Assembly: GCA_029224185.1 (NCBI GenBank)
Contig: JANZKI010000123.1
Span: forward strand, 1-64,000
From: Karalla daura
Lineage: Eukaryota > Chordata > Actinopteri > Chaetodontiformes > Leiognathidae
DNA: 64,000 nt
Direction: 5' to 3'
The notes beneath the pieces are model-generated. The model ran no database searches, was not told the DNA's origin, and worked only from the letters and a program-made list of their open reading frames with translations. Shown one piece after another: positions 1-10,674 of this stretch (positions within the stretch are counted from its first letter, which is position 1; every line of letters begins with the position of its first letter). A program made the position numbers and the translations under genes.

Positions 1-888
1 AAACACACCCAGACACACAGTTAGACACACAGCCCCGACATGGCCAGACATGCCCAGACACGCCCCGGCGCGTTCAGAAGGGCCGCATTATGTCAGACGG
101 ATCGAGATTTGAAGTCTCTGGGACGTTGGGTTGTGGAGTGATAAGCCGTTCACGTGTCCCTATAAGAATGCATTGGTCGGCCGACGAGTGAAAATTTGAC
201 TAAGTGCTCTTCTCAAAATCGTCCTTCCAGGACCTATTTAGGAGCGCGTTTCAGACCGTTTGGAGTTGATTGGTACCTACTTTCGAGAGACATTTATTTT
301 TTTTCGACCCCATACATTGACATGTCCAGACAGGCTCTGACATGTCCAGAAACACACCCAGACACACAGTTAGACACACAGCCCCGACATGGCCAGACAT
401 GCCCAGACACGCCCCGGCGCGTTCAGAAGGGCCGCATTATGTCAGACGGATCGAGATTTGAAGTCTCTGGGACGTTGGGTTGTGGAGTGATAAGCCGTTC
501 ACGTGTCCCTATAAGAATGCATTGGTCGGCCGACGAGTGAAAATTTGACTAAGTGCTCTTGTCAAAATCGTCCTTCCAGGACCTATTTAGGAGCGCGTTT
601 CAGACCGTTTGGAGTTGATTGGTACCTACTTTCGAGAGACATTTATTTTTTTTCGACCCCATACATTGACATGTCCAGACAGGCTCTGACATGTCCAGAA
701 ACACACCCAGACACACAGTTAGACACACAGCCCCGACATGGCCAGACATGCCCAGACACGCTCCGGCGCGTTCAGAAGGGCCGCATTATGTCAGACGGAT
801 CGAGATTTGAAGTCTCTGGGACGTTGGGTTGTGGAGTGATAAGCCGTTAAAGTGTCCCCATGAGAATGCGTTGGTCGGCCGACGAGTG
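1..888 (+). repeat. lead-in units of super-repeat L1
   Basis: A 190-bp partial class A unit, a complete class A unit (191-539, CACGCCCC core) and a class B unit (540-888). The same order, class A with CACGCCCC then class B with CACGCTCC, precedes the L2 copy at 19,058-19,755. The unit at 191 reads CTCTTCTC, an intermediate between the two common forms CTCTTGTC and CTCGTCTC. Confidence 0.85.
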
Positions 889-2038
889 AAAATTTGACTA
901 AGTGCTCGTCTCAAAATCGTCCTTCCAGGACCTATTTAGGAGCGCGTTTCGGACCATTTGGAGTTGATTGGTACCTACTTTCGAGAGACATTTTTTTTTT
1001 TTTCGATCCCATACATTGACATGTCCAGACGGGCTCTGACGTGTCCAGAAACACACCCAGACACACAGTTAGACACACAGCCCCGACATGGCCAGACATG
1101 CCCAGACACGCTCCGGCGCGTTCAGAAGGGCCGCATTATGTCAGACGGATCGAGATTTGAAGTCTCTGGGACGTTGGGTTGTGGAGTGAAAAGCCGTTAA
1201 AGTGTCCCCATAAGAATGCGTTGGTCGGCCGACGAGTGAAAATTTGACTAAGTGCTCGTCTCAAAATCGTCCTCCCAGGACCTATTTAGGAGCGCGTTTC
1301 GGACCATTTGGAGTTGATTGGTACCTACTTTCGAGAGACATTTTTTTTTTCGATCCCATACATTGACATGTCCAGACAGGCTCTGACGTGTCCAGAAACA
1401 CACCCAGACACACAGTTAGACACACAGCCCCGACATGGCCAGACATGCCCAGACACGCTCCGGCGCGTTCAGAAGGGCCGCATTATGTCAGACGGATCGA
1501 GATTTGAAGTCTCTGGGACGTTGGGTTGTGGAGTGATAAGCCGTTAAAGTGTCCCCATGAGAATGCGTTGGTCGGCCGACGAGTGAAAATTTGACTAAGT
1601 GCTCGTCTCAAAATCATCCTTCCAGGACCTATTTAGGAGCGCGTTTCGGACCATTTGGAGTTGATTGGTACCTACTTTCGAGAGACATTTATTTTTTTTT
1701 TCGATCCCATACATTGACATGTCCAGACAGGCTCTGACGTGTCCAGAAACACACCCAGACACACAGTTAGACACACAGCCCCGACATGGCCAGACATGCC
1801 CAGACACGCTCCGGCGCGTTCAGAAGGGCCGCATTATGTCAGACGGATCGAGATTTGAAGTCTCTGGGACGTTGGGTTGTGGAGTGATAAGCCGTTCACG
1901 TGTCCCTATAAGAATGCATTGGTCGGCCGACGAGTGAAAATTTGACTAAGTGCTCTTGTCAAAATCGTCCTTCCAGGACCTATTTAGGAGCGCGTTTCAG
2001 ACCGTTTGGAGTTGATTGGTACCTACTTTCGAGAGACA

Positions 2039-2050
2039 TTTATTTTTTTT
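2039..2050 (+). repeat. variable T-tract (representative)
   Basis: TTTA followed by eight T in this unit. Elsewhere the site reads as a pure run of 10-14 T, or TTTA plus 7-10 T. In every unit measured, unit length equals 337 plus the length of this tract: 10 gives 347 (1239-1585), 11 gives 348 (2985-3332), 12 gives 349, 13 gives 350, 14 gives 351 (1586-1936). This is replication slippage at a mononucleotide run. In some units the preceding GACAT has become GACTT (for example 8225, 11,025 and 13,818 units). Homopolymer read errors could account for part of the variation. Confidence 0.95.
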
Positions 2051-2063
2051 CGACCCCATACAT

Positions 2064-2160
2064 TGACATGTCCAGACAGGCTCTGACATGTCCAGAAACA
2101 CACCCAGACACACAGTTAGACACACAGCCCCGACATGGCCAGACATGCCCAGACATGCTC
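2064..2160 (+). repeat. 10-bp-periodic CAGACA sub-repeats inside the unit
   Basis: From 2064 the sequence splits into related decamers: TGACATGTCC, AGACAGGCTC, TGACATGTCC, AGAAACACAC, CCAGACACAC, AGTTAGACAC. After a phase shift at 2131 come CGACATGGCC, AGACATGCCC and AGACATGCTC. GACA recurs in most of them, and the first and third decamers are identical at a 20-bp spacing. This suggests that part of the unit grew from a much shorter repeat. The period is near one DNA helical turn. Present in every unit with the substitutions described for the classes. Confidence 0.8.
2141..2160 (+). other. paired decamers matching RRRCWWGYYY (representative)
   Basis: AGACATGCCC is directly followed by AGACATGCTC. 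Each fits RRRCWWGYYY with no mismatch and there is no spacer, the layout of a p53-family response element. The pair occurs only in units with the CATGCTCT variant: 32 forward-arm and 17 reverse-arm units by my count. Other units have AGACACG as the second decamer, with the CATG core broken. This is a motif match only. If the host lacks p53-family proteins, for example a plant, it has no such meaning. Confidence 0.3.
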
Positions 2161-2261
2161 TGGCGTGTTCAGAAGGGCCGCATTATGTCAGACGGATCGA
2201 GATTTGAAGTCCCTGGGACGTTGGGTCCTGGAGTGATAAGCCGTTCACGTGTCCCTATAAG

Positions 2262-2280
2262 AATGCATTGGTCGGCCGAC
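2262..2280 (+). repeat. palindromes at unit 3' end (representative)
   Basis: AATGCATT (2262-2269) and GTCGGCCGAC (2271-2280) are perfect palindromes separated by one base, just before the unit boundary. GTCGGCCGAC is kept in almost all units of both classes. AATGCATT is restricted to units with the GCATT variant. One unit has lost the second palindrome through CGGCC to TGGCC near 11,360. Three reverse-arm units carry GGCCGGCC instead (50,653, 53,449 and 60,786 regions). Such sites can form small cruciforms or be protein-binding sites, but nothing in the sequence decides this. Confidence 0.85.
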
Positions 2281-2634
2281 GAGTGAAAATTTGACTAAGT
2301 GCTCGTCTCAAAATCGTCCTTCCAGAACCTATTTAGGAGCGCGTTTCAGACCGTTTGGAGTTGATTGGTGCCTACTTTCGAGAGACATTTATTTTTTTTC
2401 GACCCCATACATTGACATGTCCAGACAGGCTCTGACATGTCCAGAAACACACCCAGACACACAGTTAGACACACAGCCCCGACATGGCCAGACATGCCCA
2501 GACATGCTCTGGCGTGTTCAGAAGGGCCGCATTATGTCAGACGGATCGAGATTTGAAGTCCCTGGGACGTTGGGTCCTGGAGTGATAAGCCGTTCACGTG
2601 TCCCCATAAGAATGCATTGGTCGGCCGACGAGTG

Positions 2635-2984
2635 AAAATTTGACTAAGTGCTCGTCTCAAAATCGTCCTTCCAGGACCTATTTAGGAGCGCGTTTCGGAC
2701 CATTTGGAGTTGATTGGTACCTACTTTCGAGAGACATTTTTTTTTTTTTCGATCCCATACATTGACATGTCCAGACGGGCTCTGACGTGTCCAGAAACAC
2801 ACCCAGACACACAGTTAGACACACAGCCCCGACATGGCCAGACATGCCCAGACACGCTCCGGCGCGTTCAGAAGGGCCGCATTATGTCAGACGGATCGAG
2901 ATTTGAAGTCTCTGGGACGTTGGGTTGTGGAGTGAAAAGCCGTTAAAGTGTCCCCATAAGAATGCGTTGGTCGGCCGACGAGTG
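2635..2984 (+). repeat. representative class B unit (350 bp)
   Basis: Differs from the class A unit mainly by CGTCTC near the 5' end, CGGACCATTT in place of CAGACCGTTT, an uninterrupted run of 13 T at 2737-2749 followed by CGATCCC, GACGGGCTC and GACGTGTCC in place of the GACA forms, CACGCTCCGGCGCG with all CpGs kept, GTGAAAAG instead of GTGATAAG, and AAAGTG at 2945-2950 in place of CACGTG. The AATGCG form replaces AATGCATT, so one palindrome of the class A unit is missing. The 1-bp extra length relative to class A is one extra T. Confidence 0.93.
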
Positions 2985-5777
2985 AAAATTTGACTAAGTG
3001 CTCGTCTCAAAATCGTCCTCCCAGGACCTATTTAGGAGCGCGTTTCGGACCATTTGGAGTTGATTGGTACCTACTTTCGAGAGACATTTTTTTTTTTCGA
3101 TCCCATACATTGACATGTCCAGACAGGCTCTGACATGTCCAGAAACACACCCAGACACACAGTTAGACACACAGCCCCGACATGGCCAGACATGCCCAGA
3201 CACGCTCCGGCGCGTTCAGAAGGGCCGCATTATGTCAGACGGATCGAGATTTGAAGTCTCTGGGACGTTGGGTTGTGGAGTGATAAGCCGTTAAAGTGTC
3301 CCCATGAGAATGCGTTGGTCGGCCGACGAGTGAAAATTTGACTAAGTGCTCGTCTCAAAATCGTCCTTCCAGGACCTATTTAGGAGCGCGTTTCGGACCA
3401 TTTGGAGTTGATTGGTACCTACTTTCGAGAGACATTTTTTTTTTTTTCGATCCCATACATTGACATGTCCAGACGGGCTCTGACGTGTCCAGAAACACAC
3501 CCAGACACACAGTTAGACACACAGCCCCGACATGGCCAGACATGCCCAGACACGCTCCGGCGCGTTCAGAAGGGCCGCATTATGTCAGACGGATCGAGAT
3601 TTGAAGTCTCTGGGACGTTGGGTTGTGGAGTGAAAAGCCGTTAAAGTGTCCCCATAAGAATGCGTTGGTCGGCCGACGAGTGAAAATTTGACTAAGTGCT
3701 CGTCTCAAAATCGTCCTCCCAGGACCTATTTAGGAGCGCGTTTCGGACCATTTGGAGTTGATTGGTACCTACTTTCGAGAGACATTTTTTTTTTCGATCC
3801 CATACATTGACATGTCCAGACAGGCTCTGACGTGTCCAGAAACACACCCAGACACACAGTTAGACACACAGCCCCGACATGGCCAGACATGCCCAGACAC
3901 GCTCCGGCGCGTTCAGAAGGGCCGCATTATGTCAGACGGATCGAGATTTGAAGTCTCTGGGACGTTGGGTTGTGGAGTGATAAGCCGTTAAAGTGTCCCC
4001 ATGAGAATGCGTTGGTCGGCCGACGAGTGAAAATTTGACTAAGTGCTCGTCTCAAAATCATCCTTCCAGGACCTATTTAGGAGCGCGTTTCGGACCATTT
4101 GGAGTTGATTGGTACCTACTTTCGAGAGACATTTATTTTTTTTTTCGATCCCATACATTGACATGTCCAGACAGGCTCTGACGTGTCCAGAAACACACCC
4201 AGACACACAGTTAGACACACAGCCCCGACATGGCCAGACATGCCCAGACACGCTCCGGCGCGTTCAGAAGGGCCGCATTATGTCAGACGGATCGAGATTT
4301 GAAGTCTCTGGGACGTTGGGTTGTGGAGTGATAAGCCGTTCACGTGTCCCTATAAGAATGCATTGGTCGGCCGACGAGTGAAAATTTGACTAAGTGCTCT
4401 TGTCAAAATCGTCCTTCCAGGACCTATTTAGGAGCGCGTTTCAGACCGTTTGGAGTTGATTGGTACCTACTTTCGAGAGACATTTATTTTTTTTCGACCC
4501 CATACATTGACATGTCCAGACAGGCTCTGACATGTCCAGAAACACACCCAGACACACAGTTAGACACACAGCCCCGACATGGCCAGACATGCCCAGACAT
4601 GCTCTGGCGTGTTCAGAAGGGCCGCATTATGTCAGACGGATCGAGATTTGAAGTCCCTGGGACGTTGGGTCCTGGAGTGATAAGCCGTTCACGTGTCCCT
4701 ATAAGAATGCATTGGTCGGCCGACGAGTGAAAATTTGACTAAGTGCTCGTCTCAAAATCGTCCTTCCAGGACCTATTTAGGAGCGCGTTTCAGACCGTTT
4801 GGAGTTGATTGGTGCCTACTTTCGAGAGACATTTATTTTTTTTCGACCCCATACATTGACATGTCCAGACAGGCTCTGACATGTCCAGAAACACACCCAG
4901 ACACACAGTTAGACACACAGCCCCGACATGGCCAGACATGCCCAGACATGCTCTGGCGTGTTCAGAAGGGCCGCATTATGTCAGACGGATCGAGATTTGA
5001 AGTCCCTGGGACGTTGGGTCCTGGAGTGATAAGCCGTTCACGTGTCCCCATAAGAATGCATTGGTCGGCCGACGAGTGAAAATTTGACTAAGTGCTCGTC
5101 TCAAAATCGTCCTTCCAGGACCTATTTAGGAGCGCGTTTCGGACCATTTGGAGTTGATTGGTACCTACTTTCGAGAGACATTTTTTTTTTTTTTCGATCC
5201 CATACATTGACATGTCCAGACGGGCTCTGACGTGTCCAGAAACACACCCAGACACACAGTTAGACACACAGCCCCGACATGGCCAGACATGCCCAGACAC
5301 GCTCCGGCGCGTTCAGAAGGGCCGCATTATGTCAGACGGATCGAGATTTGAAGTCTCTGGGACGTTGGGTTGTGGAGTGAAAAGCCGTTAAAGTGTCCCC
5401 ATAAGAATGCGTTGGTCGGCCGACGAGTGAAAATTTGACTAAGTGCTCGTCTCAAAATCGTCCTCCCAGGACCTATTTAGGAGCGCGTTTCGGACCATTT
5501 GGAGTTGATTGGTACCTACTTTCGAGAGACATTTTTTTTTTTCGATCCCATACATTGACATGTCCAGACAGGCTCTGACGTGTCCAGAAACACACCCAGA
5601 CACACAGTTAGACACACAGCCCCGACATGGCCAGACATGCCCAGACACGCTCCGGCGCGTTCAGAAGGGCCGCATTATGTCAGACGGATCGAGATTTGAA
5701 GTCTCTGGGACGTTGGGTTGTGGAGTGATAAGCCGTTAAAGTGTCCCCATGAGAATGCGTTGGTCGGCCGACGAGTG

Positions 5778-7176
5778 AAAATTTGACTAAGTGCTCGTCT
5801 CAAAATCATCCTTCCAGGACCTATTTAGGAGCGCGTTTCGGACCATTTGGAGTTGATTGGTACCTACTTTCGAGAGACATTTATTTTTTTTTTCGATCCC
5901 ATACATTGACATGTCCAGACAGGCTCTGACGTGTCCAGAAACACACCCAGACACACAGTTAGACACACAGCCCCGACATGGCCAGACATGCCCAGACACG
6001 CTCCGGCGCGTTCAGAAGGGCCGCATTATGTCAGACGGATCGAGATTTGAAGTCTCTGGGACGTTGGGTTGTGGAGTGATAAGCCGTTCACGTGTCCCTA
6101 TAAGAATGCATTGGTCGGCCGACGAGTGAAAATTTGACTAAGTGCTCTTGTCAAAATCGTCCTTCCAGGACCTATTTAGGAGCGCGTTTCAGACCGTTTG
6201 GAGTTGATTGGTACCTACTTTCGAGAGACATTTATTTTTTTTCGACCCCATACATTGACATGTCCAGACAGGCTCTGACATGTCCAGAAACACACCCAGA
6301 CACACAGTTAGACACACAGCCCCGACATGGCCAGACATGCCCAGACATGCTCTGGCGTGTTCAGAAGGGCCGCATTATGTCAGACGGATCGAGATTTGAA
6401 GTCCCTGGGACGTTGGGTCCTGGAGTGATAAGCCGTTCACGTGTCCCCATAAGAATGCATTGGTCGGCCGACGAGTGAAAATTTGACTAAGTGCTCTTGT
6501 CAAAATCGTCCTTCCAGGACCTATTTAGGAGCGCGTTTCAGACCGTTTGGAGTTGATTGGTACCTACTTTCGAGAGACATTTATTTTTTTTCGACCCCAT
6601 ACATTGACATGTCCAGACAGGCTCTGACATGTCCAGAAACACACCCAGACACACAGTTAGACACACAGCCCCGACATGGCCAGACATGCCCAGACATGCT
6701 CTGGCGTGTTCAGAAGGGCCGCATTATGTCAGACGGATCGAGATTTGAAGTCCCTGGGACGTTGGGTCCTGGAGTGATAAGCCGTTCACGTGTCCCCATA
6801 AGAATGCATTGGTCGGCCGACGAGTGAAAATTTGACTAAGTGCTCGTCTCAAAATCGTCCTTCCAGGACCTATTTAGGAGCGCGTTTCGGACCATTTGGA
6901 GTTGATTGGTACCTACTTTCGAGAGACATTTTTTTTTTTTTCGATCCCATACATTGACATGTCCAGACAGGCTCTGACGTGTCCAGAAACACACCCAGAC
7001 ACACAGTTAGACACACAGCCCCGACATGGCCAGACATGCCCAGACACGCTCCGGCGCGTTCAGAAGGGCCACATTATGTCAGACGGATCGAGATTTGAAG
7101 TCTCTGGGACGTTGGGTTGTGGAGTGATAAGCCGTTAAAGTGTACCCATGAGAATGCGTTGGTCGGCCGACGAGTG
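5778..7176 (+). repeat. four-unit block shared by L1, L2 and R
   Basis: Units at 5778, 6129, 6478 and 6827: one with TTTA plus ten T and a CACGTG end, two with the CATGCTCT core, and one class B unit with GGCCACATT and GTACCCATG. The same four-unit string is at 20,454-21,852 and 23,599-24,997. In reverse it is at about 50,994-52,392, 53,790-55,188 and 61,125-62,523. Its first three units also occur at 1,586 and 4,030. It is a useful marker block for aligning the super-repeats. Confidence 0.88.
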
Positions 7177-10100
7177 AAAATTTGACTAAGTGCTCGTCTC
7201 AAAATCGTCCTTCCAGGACCTATTTAGGAGCGCGTTTCGGACCATTTGGAGTTGATTGGTACCTACTTTCGAGAGACATTTATTTTTTTTCGACCCCATA
7301 CATTGACATGTCCAGACAGGCTCTGACGTGTCCAGAAACACACCCAGACACACAGTTAGACACACAGCCCCGACATGGCCAGACATGCCCAGACACGCCC
7401 CGGCGCGTTCAGAAGGGCCGCATTATGTCAGACGGATCGAGATTTGAAGTCTCTGGGACGTTGGGTTGTGGAGTGATAAGCCGTTCACGTGTCCCTATAA
7501 GAATGCATTGGTCGGCCGACGAGTGAAAATTTGACTAAGTGCTCTTGTCAAAATCGTCCTTCCAGGACCTATTTAGGAGCGCGTTTCAGACCGTTTGGAG
7601 TTGATTGGTACCTACTTTCGAGAGACATTTATTTTTTTTCGACCCCATACATTGACATGTCCAGACAGGCTCTGACATGTCCAGAAACACACCCAGACAC
7701 ACAGTTAGACACACAGCCCCGACATGGCCAGACATGCCCAGACACGCTCCGGCGCGTTCAGAAGGGCCACATTATGTCAGACGGATCGAGATTTGAAGTC
7801 TCTGGGACGTTGGGTTGTGGAGTGATAAGCCGTTAAAGTGTACCCATGAGAATGCGTTGGTCGGCCGACGAGTGAAAATTTGACTAAGTGCTCGTCTCAA
7901 AATCGTCCTTCCAGGACCTATTTAGGAGCGCGTTTCGGACCATTTGGAGTTGATTGGTACCTACTTTCGAGAGACATTTATTTTTTTTTCGATCCCATAC
8001 ATTCACATGTCCAGACAGGCTCTGACGTGTCCAGAAACACACCCAGACACACAGTTAGACACAAAGCCCCGACATGGCCAGACATGCCCAGACACGCTCC
8101 GGCGCGTTCAGAAGGGCCGCATTATGTCAGACGGATCGAGATTTGAAGTCTCTGGGACGTTGGGTTGTGGAGTGATAAGCCGTTAAAGTGTCCCCATGAG
8201 AATGCGTTGGTCGGCCGACGAGTGAAAATTTGACTAAGTGCTCGTCTCAAAATCGTCCTTCCAGGACCTATTTAGGAGCGCGTTTCGGACCATTTGGAGT
8301 TGATTGGTACCTACTTTCGAGAGACTTTTTTTTTTTTTTCGATCCCATACATTGACATGTCCAGACAGGCTCTGACGTGTCCAGAAACACACCCAGACAC
8401 ACAGTTAGACACACAGCCCCGACATGGCCAGACATGCCCAGACACGCTCCGGCGCGTTCAGAAGGGCCGCATTATGTCAGACGGATCGAGATTTGAAGTC
8501 TCTGGGACGTTGGGTTGTGGAGTGATAAGCCGTTAAAGTGTCCCCATGAGAATGCGTTGGTCGGCCGACGAGTGAAAATTTGACTAAGTGCTCGTCTCAA
8601 AATCATCCTTCCAGGACCTATTTAGGAGCGCGTTTCGGACCATTTGGAGTTGATTGGTACCTACTTTCGAGAGACATTTATTTTTTTTTTCGATCCCATA
8701 CATTGACATGTCCAGACAGGCTCTGACGTGTCCAGAAACACACCCAGACACACAGTTAGACACACAGCCCCGACATGGCCAGACATGCCCAGACACGCTC
8801 CGGCGCGTTCAGAAGGGCCGCATTATGTCAGACGGATCGAGATTTGAAGTCTCTGGGACGTTGGGTTGTGGAGTGATAAGCCGTTAAAGTGTCCCCATGA
8901 GAATGCGTTGGTCGGCCGACGAGTGAAAATTTGACTAAGTGCTCGTCTCAAAATCGTCCTTCCAGGACCTATTTAGGAGCGCGTTTCGGACCATTTGGAG
9001 TTGATTGGTACCTACTTTCGAGAGACATTTATTTTTTTTCGACCCCATACATTGACATGTCCAGACAGGCTCTGACGTGTCCAGAAACACACCCAGACAC
9101 ACAGTTAGACACACAGCCCCGACATGGCCAGACATGCCCAGACACGCCCCGGCGCGTTCAGAAGGGCCGCATTATGTCAGACGGATCGAGATTTGAAGTC
9201 TCTGGGACGTTGGGTTGTGGAGTGATAAGCCGTTCACGTGTCCCTATAAGAATGCATTGGTCGGCCGACGAGTGAAAATTTGACTAAGTGCTCTTGTCAA
9301 AATCGTCCTTCCAGGACCTATTTAGGAGCGCGTTTCAGACCGTTTGGAGTTGATTGGTACCTACTTTCGAGAGACATTTATTTTTTTTCGACCCCATACA
9401 TTGACATGTCCAGACAGGCTCTGACATGTCCAGAAACACACCCAGACACACAGTTAGACACACAGCCCCGACATGGCCAGACATGCCCAGACACGCTCCG
9501 GCGCGTTCAGAAGGGCCACATTATGTCAGACGGATCGAGATTTGAAGTCTCTGGGACGTTGGGTTGTGGAGTGATAAGCCGTTAAAGTGTACCCATGAGA
9601 ATGCGTTGGTCGGCCGACGAGTGAAAATTTGACTAAGTGCTCGTCTCAAAATCGTCCTTCCAGGACCTATTTAGGAGCGCGTTTCGGACCATTTGGAGTT
9701 GATTGGTACCTACTTTCGAGAGACATTTATTTTTTTTTCGATCCCATACATTCACATGTCCAGACAGGCTCTGACGTGTCCAGAAACACACCCAGACACA
9801 CAGTTAGACACAAAGCCCCGACATGGCCAGACATGCCCAGACACGCTCCGGCGCGTTCAGAAGGGCCGCATTATGTCAGACGGATCGAGATTTGAAGTCT
9901 CTGGGACGTTGGGTTGTGGAGTGATAAGCCGTTAAAGTGTCCCCATGAGAATGCGTTGGTCGGCCGACGAGTGAAAATTTGACTAAGTGCTCGTCTCAAA
10001 ATCGTCCTTCCAGGACCTATTTAGGAGCGCGTTTCGGACCATTTGGAGTTGATTGGTACCTACTTTCGAGAGACTTTTTTTTTTTTTTCGATCCCATACA

Positions 10101-10674
10101 TTGACATGTCCAGACAGGCTCTGACGTGTCCAGAAACACACCCAGACACACAGTTAGACACACAGCCCCGACATGGCCAGACATGCCCAGACACGCTCCG
10201 GCGCGTTCAGAAGGGCCGCATTATGTCAGACGGATCGAGATTTGAAGTCTCTGGGACGTTGGGTTGTGGAGTGATAAGCCGTTAAAGTGTCCCCATGAGA
10301 ATGCGTTGGTCGGCCGACGAGTGAAAATTTGACTAAGTGCTCGTCTCAAAATCATCCTTCCAGGACCTATTTAGGAGCGCGTTTCGGACCATTTGGAGTT
10401 GATTGGTACCTACTTTCGAGAGACATTTATTTTTTTTTTCGATCCCATACATTGACATGTCCAGACAGGCTCTGACGTGTCCAGAAACACACCCAGACAC
10501 ACAGTTAGACACACAGCCCCGACATGGCCAGACATGCCCAGACACGCTCCGGCGCGTTCAGAAGGGCCGCATTATGTCAGACGGATCGAGATTTGAAGTC
10601 TCTGGGACGTTGGGTTGTGGAGTGATAAGCCGTTAAAGTGTCCCCATGAGAATGCGTTGGTCGGCCGACGAGTG
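7177..10674 (+). repeat. 5-unit higher-order repeat, 1,749 bp, two copies
   Basis: Units at 7177, 7526, 7875, 8225 and 8575 are repeated at 8926, 9275, 9624, 9974 and 10,324 with a constant 1,749-bp offset. The third unit in each carries the paired rare variants ATTCACAT and ACAAAGCC. The fourth carries GACTT before the T run. L2 has only one copy of this 5-unit block (24,998-26,746), so the doubling is specific to L1. Confidence 0.93.

Larger units (their letters stand above)
1937..2285 (+). repeat. representative class A unit (349 bp)
   Basis: In order: AAAATTTGAC at the start; CTTGTC (other units have CGTCTC); a small inverted repeat GTCC-TTCCA-GGAC at 1967-1979; GGTACC at 2019-2024; a T-rich tract at 2039-2050 followed by CGACCCC; two copies of the 8-bp palindrome GACATGTC at 2065-2072 and 2085-2092; a 10-bp-periodic CAGACA-rich segment to 2160; a stretch with three CpGs lost (2156, 2161, 2166); GATCGAGAT at 2195-2203; CACGTG at 2246-2251; AATGCATT at 2262-2269; and GTCGGCCGAC at 2271-2280. 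No internal duplication longer than the short sub-repeats is seen. Open frames on both strands are explained by low stop density plus TTG as a start. Confidence 0.95.
889..5777 (+). repeat. 7-unit higher-order repeat, 2,444 bp, two rounds
   Basis: Units starting at 889, 1239, 1586, 1937, 2286, 2635 and 2985 recur in the same order and with the same variants at 3333, 3683, 4030, 4381, 4730, 5079 and 5430. The offset is 2,444 bp, rising to 2,445 at the end through one extra T. Both copies of the fifth unit share the rare GGTGCC change in place of GGTACC (2358 and 4812 regions). Private differences are few: CCAGAACC near 2323, and GACATG versus GACGTG in the last unit. The following block at 5,778 restarts at the third unit of the cycle, so a third round is truncated by two units. 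Confidence 0.92.

Noticed and set aside
196..540. Recurrent 76-114-residue open frames on the + strand
   Set aside because: They begin only at TTG codons, their frame and length change with T-tract length, and they stop at unit-level variants. The same DNA is open on the other strand. 349 is not a multiple of 3, so no frame continues into the next unit. There are no ribosome-binding or splice signals.
1595..1807. Recurrent cysteine-containing 66-70-residue frames on the opposite strand, starting at ATG
   Set aside because: The cysteines come from the GTGT/CTGT sub-repeats. The reading frame shifts between two versions with T-tract length, and the frame overlaps the + strand frames completely. 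This is low-complexity translation and not a conserved small protein.
2195..2203. GATCGAGAT resembling a polymerase III B box, plus the T-tract as a terminator or SINE tail
   Set aside because: One mismatch in the B-box core, no convincing A box upstream, and the T-tract lies upstream of the box in the wrong place for a terminator. No target-site duplications are seen.
7236..7250. CENP-B-box-like TTCG....A.....GG in units with CGGACCATTT
   Set aside because: Two mismatches in the essential core (TGGA in place of CGGG). It is absent from units with CAGACC and too weak to call.
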